Assembly: GCA_017543595.1 (NCBI GenBank)
Contig: JAFYFU010000118.1
Coordinates: forward strand, 1-53,543
Source: Ruminococcus sp.
GTDB taxonomy: Bacteria; Bacillota; Clostridia; Oscillospirales; Ruminococcaceae
Direction: 5' to 3'
Length of the DNA stretch: 53,543 nucleotides
Position 1 is the first letter of the stretch. The number at the start of each line of letters is the position of its first letter. Of the stretch, positions 16,140 to 25,354 are shown one piece after another. The translations under genes and the position numbers were made by a program. Below the pieces are notes generated by a model. The model had not been told where the DNA came from. It was given only the letters and a program-made list of their open reading frames with translations, and did not search any database.

Positions 16140-17060
16140 ATGGGTAAGGTATCCGTTGCAGAAATTAAAGAACTCATGAAGTCCACAGGTGTTGGTATGA
16201 TGGACTGCAAAAAGGCTCTCGAAGCCAATGACGGCGATATGGACAAGGCTATCGAATTTCTCAGAGAAAAAGGTCTTGCAACTCAGGCTAAAAAGAGCGG
16301 CAGAGCAGCCGCAGAGGGTATCGTTTCCGCTGTCGTAAACGGCAATACAGGCGTTCTCCTCGAAGTAAACACAGAAACAGACTTTGCCGCTAACACAGAC
16401 GATATCAAGAACTTTGTAAGCGGTGTTGCAAATACTATCATTGAACAGAACCCCGCAGACGTTGAGGCTCTCAAAGCTATGACAATCAGCGGCGGCACAA
16501 GCACAGTAGGCGAAGTTCTCACTGAACTCGCAGGTATGAAGATAAGAGAAAATATCGTTATCAGACGTTTCGTAAGATTTGAGGGTACTCTCGCTTCCTA
16601 TATCCACAACGGCGGCAGCATCGGCGTTATGGTTAAGCTTGACACAGACCTTTCCGCAGAGCAGGTTGCAAACATCGGTAAAGACGTTGCTATGCAGTCC
16701 GCAGCTCTCAACGCTCCCTATGTAAGACGTGAGGACGTTCCCGCAGAAGTTATCGAAAAGGAAAAGGAAATCATGCTCGCTCAGATGTCCGAAGACCCCA
16801 AAATGGCAAGCAAGCCCGAACAGGTTCGTATCAAAATCGTTGAGGGTAAGGTTGGCAAGTATTACAGCGAAAACTGCCTCCTCGAACAGGCTTTCGTAAA
16901 GGACGACAAACTCACTGTTCAGCAGTATGTTGATGCAGAAGCTAAGAAGCTCGGTGGTTCTATCAAGGTTGTTGATGTTATCCGTTATGAGCGTGGCGAA
17001 GGTGTTGAAAAGAAAGAGGATAACCTCGCTGACGAAGTTGCCAATATGATAAAGAAATAA
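16140..17060 (+). CDS. tsf: Elongation factor Ts
   Basis: Nucleotide exchange factor for EF-Tu. 306 residues: N-terminal UBA-like domain (VAEIKELMKSTGVGMMDCKKAL), the TDFAAN signature that contacts EF-Tu (about residue 80) and the dimerisation core and C-terminal segment. AGGAGG lies 8 bases before the ATG. It follows rpsB in the usual order, but pyrH and frr, which often come next, are absent; a secreted dockerin gene follows instead. Confidence 0.98.
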   Translation: MGKVSVAEIKELMKSTGVGMMDCKKALEANDGDMDKAIEFLREKGLATQAKKSGRAAAEGIVSAVVNGNTGVLLEVNTETDFAANTDDIKNFVSGVANTIIEQNPADVEALKAMTISGGTSTVGEVLTELAGMKIRENIVIRRFVRFEGTLASYIHNGGSIGVMVKLDTDLSAEQVANIGKDVAMQSAALNAPYVRREDVPAEVIEKEKEIMLAQMSEDPKMASKPEQVRIKIVEGKVGKYYSENCLLEQAFVKDDKLTVQQYVDAEAKKLGGSIKVVDVIRYERGEGVEKKEDNLADEVANMIKK

Positions 17061-17086
17061 TTAAAACATTGGGAGGAGTTTGTAAA

Positions 17087-18089
17087 ATGATTAAAAAAAT
17101 GGGGGGTAGCAGCTTTTGTTGCCTCAGTGCTTGTAGTAGCTTGCTTACCTTTTAACAGCCTTTCGGCAAATGCCGCTGATACCGATGCCACAGGTAACAC
17201 AAAGAATACAGCAATAGAAATTACCTTTGACGAAGTTGTAACAGGTGATATGTCAGGTCAAGGCTATGACAGCGATTCTGACTGGTACCGTTTTACACTG
17301 AAAGAACCAAGTAAGGTCAATATCAATTGCGGCATTAGCGGAGGAATGTACTCATCAGTACAGATAATTGATGCACGAAATAATTCTGCTCTTTATTCAA
17401 AAAGTGCAAGCCGTTCCGGAGTTGATGAAACATATTACCTTACAACAGGTGATTATTACATTAATTTTCAGGATTCACACGGTGAAGCATTTGACTATGA
17501 CATCAAGGTAACAGCTGAACCTTGTGGTTACAGTTTTGAAAGCGGTACAGCAAACAATTCAGTTACTGATGCACTTTCAGTTGATTTTGATACAAAGTAC
17601 AATGCACAGCTTTCACAGAATGATGGCATTGACTACTACACTTTCACTCTCCCGAAAGATGCAAGAATAACATTTGACTTTGTTTCAGAAGTCGGTGCGG
17701 CTGACTGGGCTCTCTATAATAATCAGGACGAACTCATAAAGGACGGCACATACACAAGAATAAACGAAAATGACGGAAGAATATCAAAGAAAAATTCCCT
17801 CATTCTTGAATCAGGAAAGTATACCGTTTCTGTTGCAAAAAACAGTAACTCGAAAACCTATGGTGCATATACTTTCAGTTTCGACTACCTCGAAAATTAC
17901 GGTGATTCGTCCGCAAACGGAATAATCTCATTTGGCGATATAACAAAGGACGGTGCTGTTGACCCGACAGATGCCTCAATAATTCTTTGTTTCTATGCTT
18001 ACCGTTCAACAAACGGCAATGCAGAAACCTCAGAAGCAGACCTCAACAAATGGGTTGCTGCCAGATTGGGCATATCCGAAGAATTTTAA
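17087..18089 (+). pseudogene. Secreted PPC-like/dockerin protein with a frameshift in the signal peptide
   Basis: GGGAGGAG precedes an ATG at 17087, but that frame stops after 22 codons. The frame is broken at an A7 run (17093-17099) followed after one T by a G6 run (17101-17106). Removing one base from either run gives a proper signal peptide (MIKK... AFVASVLVVACLPFNSLSANAA) joined to the long frame open from 17127 to 18089. The mature part has two bacterial pre-peptidase C-terminal-like beta domains (SDWYRFTLKEPSKV; IDYYTFTLPKDARI) and one dockerin calcium repeat (GDITKDGAVDPTDASIIL). It may be phase-variable, a true pseudogene or a sequencing error. A GTG at 17127 could start a shortened signal. 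Confidence 0.85.
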
Positions 18090-18110
18090 TTAAATAAACT
18101 GATTTTTTTG

Positions 18111-18140
18111 AGAACCGCAGGCTTATGCGGTTCTTTTTTT
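18111..18140 (+). terminator. Terminator after the PPC/dockerin gene
   Basis: A 9-bp perfect stem (AGAACCGCA with TGCGGTTCT), 6-base loop and T run. Confidence 0.93.
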
Positions 18141-18160
18141 GTGAATTTTTTGTAAAACAC

Positions 18161-18189
18161 TTGCAGTATATTCCGAAATATGTTATAAT
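18161..18189 (+). promoter_or_regulatory. Promoter of the moxR operon
   Basis: TTGCAG (18161-18166), 17-base spacer, TATAAT (18184-18189). Confidence 0.82.
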
Positions 18190-18224
18190 AGCTGTAATTG
18201 AATAAATTTAATGAGGTAAAATCT

Positions 18225-19163
18225 ATGAACAGCAATATTAACAGGCTTGCCGAATCTGTCGGAAAAGTTATTGTCGGAAAAGACGACACAATTATTAAAT
18301 TAATTGCGTCCCTGCTTTGTGAGGGTCATGTCCTCCTCGAAGATGTCCCCGGAGTCGGAAAAACTCAGCTTATTACAGCACTTTCACGCTCAATAGGCGG
18401 AAAATTCAACAGAATACAGCTTACCCCCGATGTTATGCCCTCGGATATAGCGGGATTTACAATGCTTGACCAGAAAACAGGAGAATTTGTATACCGTGAC
18501 GGTGCGGTCATATGTAATTTTCTGCTTGCGGACGAAATAAACCGTGCCTCCCCGAAAGTGCAGTCCGCACTTCTCGAAGCTATGGAGGAAAGACAGATTT
18601 CGCTTGACGGAGTAACTCACCCCCTGCCAAAGCCTTTTCTTGTAATGGCGACACAGAATCCCGTTGAAACTTACGGAACTTTCCACCTTCCCGAAGCGCA
18701 GATGGACAGATTTTTCATGAAGCTTTCAATGGGCTATCCCACCGCTGAGGAAGAAGTCAGAATCCTCGAAAGAACAGAACTCCACAACCCCATTGAAAAT
18801 ATAGAAAATTCCGTTATGACCGACAGGGATATCATAAATTTGCAGGAAGATGTCAGAAAAGTCCGTGTCACCGAACAAGTCAAAAATTATATTGTCGGCA
18901 TTGTAAATTCAACACGAAATGACAGAAATGTTACGCTCGGAATAAGCCCAAGAGGAAGTATTGCCCTTTATAAAGCCTCAAAAGCCTTTGCATTTATCTA
19001 TGAAAGAGAGTATGTAACCCCTGATGATGTGAAAACAGCCGCCGTTTCAGTGCTTGCACACAGGATTATTCTCTCTCCGCAGGGAAAAAGTCAGTTCGGC
19101 ACTCCCGAGGAATATGTAAGGCATATAATATCGGAATTTCCTGTTCCGTCTATGGGAAAATAA
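18225..19163 (+). CDS. MoxR-family AAA+ ATPase
   Basis: 312-residue cytoplasmic ATPase: Walker A LLEDVPGVGKTQ (about residues 37-48), Walker B LLADEINRASPKVQSALLEAMEE, sensor 1 MATQNP and the C-terminal lid helices. MoxR proteins act as chaperone-like partners of neighbouring DUF58 and von Willebrand-type proteins. The ATG at 18225 has GAGGT 8 bases upstream. It heads an operon with the DUF58, transglutaminase and C39-like genes, with gaps of 1-3 bases. Confidence 0.95.
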   Translation: MNSNINRLAESVGKVIVGKDDTIIKLIASLLCEGHVLLEDVPGVGKTQLITALSRSIGGKFNRIQLTPDVMPSDIAGFTMLDQKTGEFVYRDGAVICNFLLADEINRASPKVQSALLEAMEERQISLDGVTHPLPKPFLVMATQNPVETYGTFHLPEAQMDRFFMKLSMGYPTAEEEVRILERTELHNPIENIENSVMTDRDIINLQEDVRKVRVTEQVKNYIVGIVNSTRNDRNVTLGISPRGSIALYKASKAFAFIYEREYVTPDDVKTAAVSVLAHRIILSPQGKSQFGTPEEYVRHIISEFPVPSMGK

Positions 19164-19164
19164 T

Positions 19165-20382
19165 ATGAAAAATAAAAAAACAAAAAAATCCGAAAAACTG
19201 ATAGGAAATGTCTTTTCAGGCGGAATAAAAAGCATTTTTGCAATAGCCGCCGTTGCATTTTTGTTATATATTTTTACGTTCTACATAGACGGCGAAATGG
19301 GTATGATTCTTGTGGCTTTCATGGCGTTTGCGCCGATAGTTTCCCTTGCCGTTTCACTGTACGCAAGAAACCGAATAAAAATATCTTTTAACTGCGATGC
19401 ATACGTCAAAAAGGGAAGTAATCTCAAAGTTACGGTAAAAGCCGAAAAAACAGGATTTTTTCCGCTTGCAATTGTTGAACTTAAACTCAAAGTCTCGGAG
19501 GTCTTTCAGGAGGACAGCAAAATTTACAGGTTCTCCATGATTGGAGAGGACAAAAAAACTTTTGAACTTGAATATAAAGCCGAAACGGGAGGAAACGGCG
19601 AAATATCCGTTGAAAAAGTCTATTCCTGCGGATTTCTCGGATTTTTCAAGTTTGAAGCAAAAAATAATTTTCAGCCCGTAAGCATTGGCGTTATCCCAGA
19701 AATCCCCGAAATAAAAACTTCCTCGCAGTTTTTCAGGAATATCGCAGATGTAGTTTTGACAAGCGATGAAGAAGAGGACAACGACACTATGATGCTTTTC
19801 TCATCAAATACTACCGCAGGATATGAACACAGGGAATATGTCGAGGGCGACCCGTTAAAGCGCATAAACTGGAAATTATCCACAAAAAAAGATAAACTCA
19901 TGGTAAGGCTTGACGAGGCGGCAGCCTCAGCACAGCCCCTGATTATTTTTGACCTTTTCAGAAAGGGCGATTCCGACCCGAAAGATGTAATTTCAGATGA
20001 GGAAAAACTTATACAGTCGGTTTTCGGTCTGCTTTCGGCACTCGTCAGACAGGGCATAGCCTGCACATTTATATATTACGGTGCGGACGGTGAGATTTTC
20101 AGCGAAAATATCGACAACCCCGACTATCCTGCACAGCTTTTGCTGAAAGTCCTTGCAGTTAAAGTCAAGCCTGACAGAAGAATAGATACAGACAAGCTTG
20201 ATGATTCAATTTGCGCCTGCATAATTGCATCTACCGATTTCGGAGAGGGAATTTCAGCCATAACAAAAAATATTGAAAGTCCCGATAATGTCAGCCTTAT
20301 GGGTATTTCCGCAGAACAGGAAAATTTAACAAATTTCCCCATGTGGTATCTTGACGGCGACAATAATTTCAAAATGGTGTGA
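19165..20382 (+). CDS. DUF58 domain membrane protein
   Basis: 405 residues: a basic start (KNKKTKKSEK), two adjacent membrane spans (about residues 18-60), a beta-sandwich region and the DUF58 signature YVEGDPLKRINWKLSTKKDKLMVR (about 226-250) followed by a vWA-like fold. The ATG lies 1 base after the moxR stop. MoxR-DUF58-transglutaminase is a conserved trio; its exact role is unsettled. Confidence 0.92.
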   Translation: MKNKKTKKSEKLIGNVFSGGIKSIFAIAAVAFLLYIFTFYIDGEMGMILVAFMAFAPIVSLAVSLYARNRIKISFNCDAYVKKGSNLKVTVKAEKTGFFPLAIVELKLKVSEVFQEDSKIYRFSMIGEDKKTFELEYKAETGGNGEISVEKVYSCGFLGFFKFEAKNNFQPVSIGVIPEIPEIKTSSQFFRNIADVVLTSDEEEDNDTMMLFSSNTTAGYEHREYVEGDPLKRINWKLSTKKDKLMVRLDEAAASAQPLIIFDLFRKGDSDPKDVISDEEKLIQSVFGLLSALVRQGIACTFIYYGADGEIFSENIDNPDYPAQLLLKVLAVKVKPDRRIDTDKLDDSICACIIASTDFGEGISAITKNIESPDNVSLMGISAEQENLTNFPMWYLDGDNNFKMV

Positions 20383-20385
20383 AAT

Positions 20386-22656
20386 ATGAAAAAGAATTTA
20401 AAAGAATTTTTTCTCAGAACTTTGTCAGACCCTATATTAATATATACGACAGTTGTCATGATGTCAATAATGTATCACTACGGCGCAGCCATGACACCTG
20501 TTTACGGAATACTGACATATATAACCTGCTGGGGATTTTTCAGGCTGTTTGAGTATATGCAGAAACACAATGTCATAGGCGGAGCAGTTTACATGATATT
20601 ATTTATGGGTGTAGGCAGACTTTCAGGCTACTGTATTCAGGCAGGACAGGAAACATATCCGCTTTCATGGGGAGTATGGTTTCTCACACCGCAGGACGCA
20701 CTTGATTACAGTTTCTGGTATACTTTTGCATTGTTTCTGCTTTTTGATATGTTCATGGCATCTGTAATATATTACTTTACAAGAGTAAGATACAGAATAC
20801 TTATGAATTTTGTGATATTTATAATTCCCTTTGCGATATACGGCAAGGAATACGAAAAAATGCCGACATATTTCATAATAGCTATGGCACTCGGCTATAT
20901 ACTCATAATGGTATATATGCGTTCGCTGAACGAAAACGAAAAGATTAAAATAGTAAACAAAACAGATACGTGGCGTTCGGTTGCAGTATTTGCCGTAATA
21001 TTTGCGGTCATAGCCTCTACCATGCCGAAACCCGAAATAGAAGCCGACAGAACTGTTATTGAAACGCTTATCAATGCGGATAAATTCACCGACAGACTTG
21101 TTGCCATGCTTAACGTTTTCCGTGACGATACGGACGGCAGTCAGTTCAGAAGTACCGCAAGCGATATCCCCGTGTATTATGTTTCCGCAGACGAACCCCT
21201 CAGACTTAAAACCCTGACATATACAAACTATGATTATTCAAATGACAAATGGTCGGCAGGGAAACTTGACGAAAAGGACGAAACAATCACTCCCGATATG
21301 CCCCTCGGAATCAAAGGCAACGGCATATATGCGGAGGCTGTCCTTGCGGCTGCATCTTTTGATAAAAGTTTTGCGGAGAAATATAATATAAATACTGATA
21401 CTCAGCTTAAAATCCCGAAATCCAAAAAAGTTAAAATATATTCGGCGGTACAAAGCGGAAAATATGCCCCCGTTCCGCAGTCCTCATATGTAATTTCAAA
21501 AACTTCATATGTCGGAAGAATTGCCCTTACCGCTACGGGATTGATTAAAGCAAATGACGGAAATTTCATGCAGACAAATACTTTTGACTATGAATATTAT
21601 CCCGAAACTTTTTTCACGGACGATACAAACAAGAGTTTTGTTCATTCCCTCGAACGTGATGATTACAGCGAAATGACATCTCAGGCGGAAGATATTCTTG
21701 CAGATGAATATATAAATATTCTTGATAATGATTCCGAAAATGACGAATACAGGGAGTATATTTGGAAGCTTCTGTCTGAACTTCAATTCACCGAAAGATA
21801 TTATGAAGATTATCAGAATGAATATCTTGACTACGGCAGCAACGAAAAAATTAAAAAACTTGCGGAGGAAATAACCGCAGACTGCGATACGGAATATAAA
21901 AAAGCAGAGAGACTGCGCTGGTATTTCTATGACAATAATTATAACTATGATATGACATTTAATACCAACGGAAAAAATGCGGAGGATTTTATATTTGACA
22001 CAAAGACGGGCGTTTGCTATGAATACGCAACAGCTATGGTTCTCATGGCGAGAAGTATAGGTATTCCCGCAAGGTACTGCGAAGGATTCAATATGCAGAC
22101 GGAATTTAAATCGCAGAACGCAAGAACTAACGGCTATGATATAGATTATGTCGTTACCGCACAGAACGGACACGGTTTCCCCGAATTATACCTCAGGGGC
22201 TACGGCTGGCTTTCCTTTGAACCTACAATGTCGGACGCTCTCAACGAAGAAGAAAGCACGGCATCGGGAAATCTTTCAAGGGCGGGAATGTATATACTTT
22301 TCCTGTCGCTTGTTACGCTCTTGGGAATACTGCTTTACCCCTCTGTTTCACATAAGATATTTATGATGAGAAATGTTAAGCGTGAACCGAATAAAGCCGT
22401 ATATATGACAATTCACAGGCTTTGCCGTCTTTATGACATCAGTGAGGGAAATACTGCCCGTGATGCCCTTGAAATTATAAAAAATTTCTCAGGTGCGGAC
22501 ATTTCCGAAACCGTATCAATGTTTGAAAGAGCCGAATACGGCGGAGAAATTCTTGACGAAAATTGCAGACAGAAATCAACAGAAGAATATTTAAACGCTT
22601 ACAATGCCCTTAAACAGGCAAAAAAAGAAAAGCGTAAAACTAAAAAACGGAGGTAA
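20386..22656 (+). CDS. Membrane transglutaminase-like protein (TgpA type)
   Basis: 756 residues: about six N-terminal membrane spans (residues 15-215), a large external region with a transglutaminase-like fold, one more span (about 640-660) and a C-terminal cytoplasmic domain. The catalytic signature is visible: Cys in TGVCYEYATAMVLMARSIG, the following PARYCEGF, His in NGHGFPELYL and acidic residue in LSFEPTM. The ATG lies 3 bases after the DUF58 stop. Such proteins act on extracellular peptides or proteins; the substrate here is unknown. The C39-like gene starts 1 base after its stop. Confidence 0.93.
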   Translation: MKKNLKEFFLRTLSDPILIYTTVVMMSIMYHYGAAMTPVYGILTYITCWGFFRLFEYMQKHNVIGGAVYMILFMGVGRLSGYCIQAGQETYPLSWGVWFLTPQDALDYSFWYTFALFLLFDMFMASVIYYFTRVRYRILMNFVIFIIPFAIYGKEYEKMPTYFIIAMALGYILIMVYMRSLNENEKIKIVNKTDTWRSVAVFAVIFAVIASTMPKPEIEADRTVIETLINADKFTDRLVAMLNVFRDDTDGSQFRSTASDIPVYYVSADEPLRLKTLTYTNYDYSNDKWSAGKLDEKDETITPDMPLGIKGNGIYAEAVLAAASFDKSFAEKYNINTDTQLKIPKSKKVKIYSAVQSGKYAPVPQSSYVISKTSYVGRIALTATGLIKANDGNFMQTNTFDYEYYPETFFTDDTNKSFVHSLERDDYSEMTSQAEDILADEYINILDNDSENDEYREYIWKLLSELQFTERYYEDYQNEYLDYGSNEKIKKLAEEITADCDTEYKKAERLRWYFYDNNYNYDMTFNTNGKNAEDFIFDTKTGVCYEYATAMVLMARSIGIPARYCEGFNMQTEFKSQNARTNGYDIDYVVTAQNGHGFPELYLRGYGWLSFEPTMSDALNEEESTASGNLSRAGMYILFLSLVTLLGILLYPSVSHKIFMMRNVKREPNKAVYMTIHRLCRLYDISEGNTARDALEIIKNFSGADISETVSMFERAEYGGEILDENCRQKSTEEYLNAYNALKQAKKEKRKTKKRR

Positions 22657-22657
22657 A

Positions 22658-24202
22658 ATGCCAATGCATTTTTCAAAAAAATTTTTGTGTGCCGTAATTT
22701 CATGCCTTATGATTTTCGGAGTGTTCACTGGTTCGTTCGGCAGTTTTTCGGGAAATACAATCACGGCAAGCGCAGATGAATCGGAAGAAACCGAAGAACC
22801 TGAACAGACTCCACCGAAAGAGGATTATCACCAATGGAAACAGTTCGACAGCCGTTGGGGAAATATGAGCCTCGGCGGAGGAGTATACAACACCATGACC
22901 GCAATAGGCTGTCTTGTCGGTTCAATATGCATAGCGGCAGTTGACTGCGGTGCGGTAACTACGGATAATTTCAATCCGACAATTTTCATAAACAAAATGA
23001 ACTCGGTCGGCGGATTCGGTTCATACGGCGAATTACTCAGCTATAAGCAGGTTGCACAGCTTATCCCCGGATTTGAAGTTATCAACAATTACGGCTTTAA
23101 ATCATCAACAAAAGAGGGAAAAGCCGCTGAGATGAAATACTGGATTGACCAAGGATATTATATAATATGCCATGCAAAATATTATATGGACCAGAACGGT
23201 TACTGGCAGTCGCATTTTGTCTATATAGAAGATGTAGACGGCGAATATGTTAAAATGAATGACCCGGGTTCATGGAGTGAGGATATGTTCGGTACTTACT
23301 GGTATAAATTCGCTGCGGATTACCTTGTAATTAAAGGACCAAATTCACCGACTTCTTACAGCGAACCGCCTGCGTCCTATGAACCTGAACTTGCCCTTGA
23401 TTTGCTCTATTATCCGAACAAAACAGTATATAAATTAGGCGAACCCCTTAATCTTTCGGGCGGTGTCGGAATCGTTACGGGAATCAATCCCAACAGCGGT
23501 TATTACTGGATTCTCCATGCGGAAAATATGGGAAATGCCCACAGTTTCGCAACTTATACCTCCGAATTTGACAGCTCAAAGGCAGGATATTACAATATAT
23601 ATTTCTGTGCGGAACTTTACGGGCTGGAAGCATGGCAGTCGATAGAAGTAGTCGTTCTTGACGAAAACGGAAACTATCCGCCAAGGGAAGAAGAAACAGA
23701 AGAAACAACTCAGTCTGACGAAAATGCAGAGGAAGATACTCCTGTTACTTCCACAAGAAAAACCGAAAATTCAGAGGAAACAACAACTACTGCCGCAGAT
23801 GAATATTATTTCTCAGGCGAGGGAGATTTGGACGCTTATTCAGACCCCAATGAAACGGAAAATCCCGTTGCATCTATTCCGAACGGATATGTTTTCAAGG
23901 TTTTCGATATATATGAAAATTACGGAAAATTATACCTTGACGGAAATGAAGTATGGGTAGATACGGAAGTTCTCAAAAGGGCGCAAAATTCGGAATCATA
24001 CGAAAAAGGCGATATAAACAATGACGGAGTTGTTGACATCTGCGACCTGTCACTTCTCAATGATTATCTTGATGCTTTGAAAAATGCTCCCGAAGGTCTT
24101 TCGCTTTTGAGTGAGACTGAACTTAATGCCGCCGATATAAATTCAGACGGAGTAATCGACAGCAAGGACGTTATCTCGTTTATCAGTGAGATTTGCATAT
24201 AA
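22658..24202 (+). CDS. Secreted C39-like peptidase with C-terminal dockerin
   Basis: 514 residues. A signal peptide (KKFLCAVISCLMIFGVF, cleavage near ITASA-DE) is followed by a C39-like papain-fold domain: DSRWGNMSL, Cys in AIGCLVGSICIA, His in WQSHFVYIED and MNDPGS. After a beta region and a Thr/Glu-rich linker (about 345-390) comes an SH3-like stretch (VWVDTEVL) and a two-repeat dockerin (GDINNDGVVDICDLSLL; ADINSDGVIDSKDVISF). Two ATGs fit: 22658, 4 bases after GGAGG, and 22664 at 10 bases. It is last in the moxR operon. Dockerins bind cohesins, so it may be attached to a cellulosome-like scaffold. Confidence 0.9.
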   Translation: MPMHFSKKFLCAVISCLMIFGVFTGSFGSFSGNTITASADESEETEEPEQTPPKEDYHQWKQFDSRWGNMSLGGGVYNTMTAIGCLVGSICIAAVDCGAVTTDNFNPTIFINKMNSVGGFGSYGELLSYKQVAQLIPGFEVINNYGFKSSTKEGKAAEMKYWIDQGYYIICHAKYYMDQNGYWQSHFVYIEDVDGEYVKMNDPGSWSEDMFGTYWYKFAADYLVIKGPNSPTSYSEPPASYEPELALDLLYYPNKTVYKLGEPLNLSGGVGIVTGINPNSGYYWILHAENMGNAHSFATYTSEFDSSKAGYYNIYFCAELYGLEAWQSIEVVVLDENGNYPPREEETEETTQSDENAEEDTPVTSTRKTENSEETTTTAADEYYFSGEGDLDAYSDPNETENPVASIPNGYVFKVFDIYENYGKLYLDGNEVWVDTEVLKRAQNSESYEKGDINNDGVVDICDLSLLNDYLDALKNAPEGLSLLSETELNAADINSDGVIDSKDVISFISEICI

Positions 24203-24217
24203 GAAAGGAAATTATTT

Positions 24218-25183
24218 ATGGACTGGATTGAAGTTAATATTTACACCACAACAGAGGGAATTGAAATTGTCTGCGCCAAACTCATGGATATAGGCGTAAA
24301 GGGTTTTGCCATAAAAGATGCAGAGGATTTCAAGGAGTTTCTCGAAAACAAAAACGGTCAATGGGATTATATTGATGATGATTTAATGGGGCTTTCCGAA
24401 TGTGAAACCTGCATAACCGTTTATCTCCCGAAAAATGAACAGGGTACGGAAATGTTCATTGACACGAAAAATATGCTTAAAGAATTGAAAAATTCCGATA
24501 CTGACGGCATTTACGGCAGACTTGAAGCCAAAACCAATGAAATCAATGAGGAGGACTGGGCGAACAACTGGAAACAGTATTTCAAGCCCGTCAAAATCGG
24601 CGAAAAACTTTTAATAAAACCCTCGTGGGAGGAGTACAATGCAGATGATGACAGGATTATCCTTGAAATAGACCCTGCATCAAGTTTCGGCACAGGTCAG
24701 CACCACACAACAAGGCTTTGCCTTGAACTCCTCGAAAAATGCATTAGCAAGGGCGACAAAATACTTGATATGGGCTGCGGAAGCGGTATTCTCTCGATAG
24801 GGGCAATTCTTCTCGGTGCGGCTGATGCCGTTGCTGTCGATATAGAGGAAAATGCCGCAAAAACGGCTCTCGAAAATGCAGGGAAAAACAATATCCCGCA
24901 GGAAAAATATCATACATATTTCGGAAATATTCTGACCGATGAAAAGCTTGCAGATGAAATAGACGGAAAATATGACGTAATTACCGCAAATATTGTTGCA
25001 GATGTTCTTATCGCCATGAAAGATTATTTTTCAAGATATCTCAAAGACGGCGGTACGCTCATAATTTCGGGCATAATCGAAGAAAGGGCAGATGAAGTTA
25101 TTTCAGCCGTAAAATCGGCAGGATTTACTCAGCAGGCTGTAAACAACAAGGAGGGCTGGACGGCTGTCCGGTTCACAAAATAA
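24218..25183 (+). CDS. prmA: Ribosomal protein L11 methyltransferase
   Basis: Trimethylates L11 using SAM. 321 residues: an N-terminal recognition domain with the WANNWKQYFKP segment (about residues 110-121), and a Rossmann methyltransferase domain with DPASSFGTGQHHTT and motif I LDMGCGSGILSIGA, then the NPPY-equivalent TANIVADVL. AAAGGA precedes the ATG at about 8 bases. It lies 15 bases after the C39/dockerin gene and may be read from the same transcript. Confidence 0.96.
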   Translation: MDWIEVNIYTTTEGIEIVCAKLMDIGVKGFAIKDAEDFKEFLENKNGQWDYIDDDLMGLSECETCITVYLPKNEQGTEMFIDTKNMLKELKNSDTDGIYGRLEAKTNEINEEDWANNWKQYFKPVKIGEKLLIKPSWEEYNADDDRIILEIDPASSFGTGQHHTTRLCLELLEKCISKGDKILDMGCGSGILSIGAILLGAADAVAVDIEENAAKTALENAGKNNIPQEKYHTYFGNILTDEKLADEIDGKYDVITANIVADVLIAMKDYFSRYLKDGGTLIISGIIEERADEVISAVKSAGFTQQAVNNKEGWTAVRFTK

Positions 25184-25206
25184 TATCCCGTTTTATTGGA
25201 TATTAT
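25180..25206 (+). terminator. Weak hairpin after prmA
   Basis: A 9-bp perfect stem (ATAATATCC with GGATATTAT) overlaps the prmA stop codon. There is no T run after it, so it may protect the mRNA end rather than terminate. Confidence 0.4.
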
Positions 25207-25236
25207 CACAAATTAAAACTATATCGGCTATTCCGC

Positions 25237-25265
25237 TTGACAAATTATGATAAATATGTTATTAT
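25237..25265 (+). promoter_or_regulatory. Promoter of the unknown 386-residue gene
   Basis: TTGACA (25237-25242), 17-base spacer, TATTAT (25260-25265). The leader contains a hairpin TGTATCTT/AAGATACA (25282-25289 with 25301-25308) before the AAGGAG ribosome site. Confidence 0.82.
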
Positions 25266-25354
25266 GTTAGTATCACAGCTCTGTATCTTATGCTTAAAAA
25301 AAGATACATTAAGCCGAAAAACCGATAAAATATTTTACAAGGAGATTGATAACA

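Noticed and set aside
21505-22173. Minus-strand frame of 222 codons within the transglutaminase gene
   Set aside because: Antisense shadow with hydrophobic but non-family sequence and no ribosome site.
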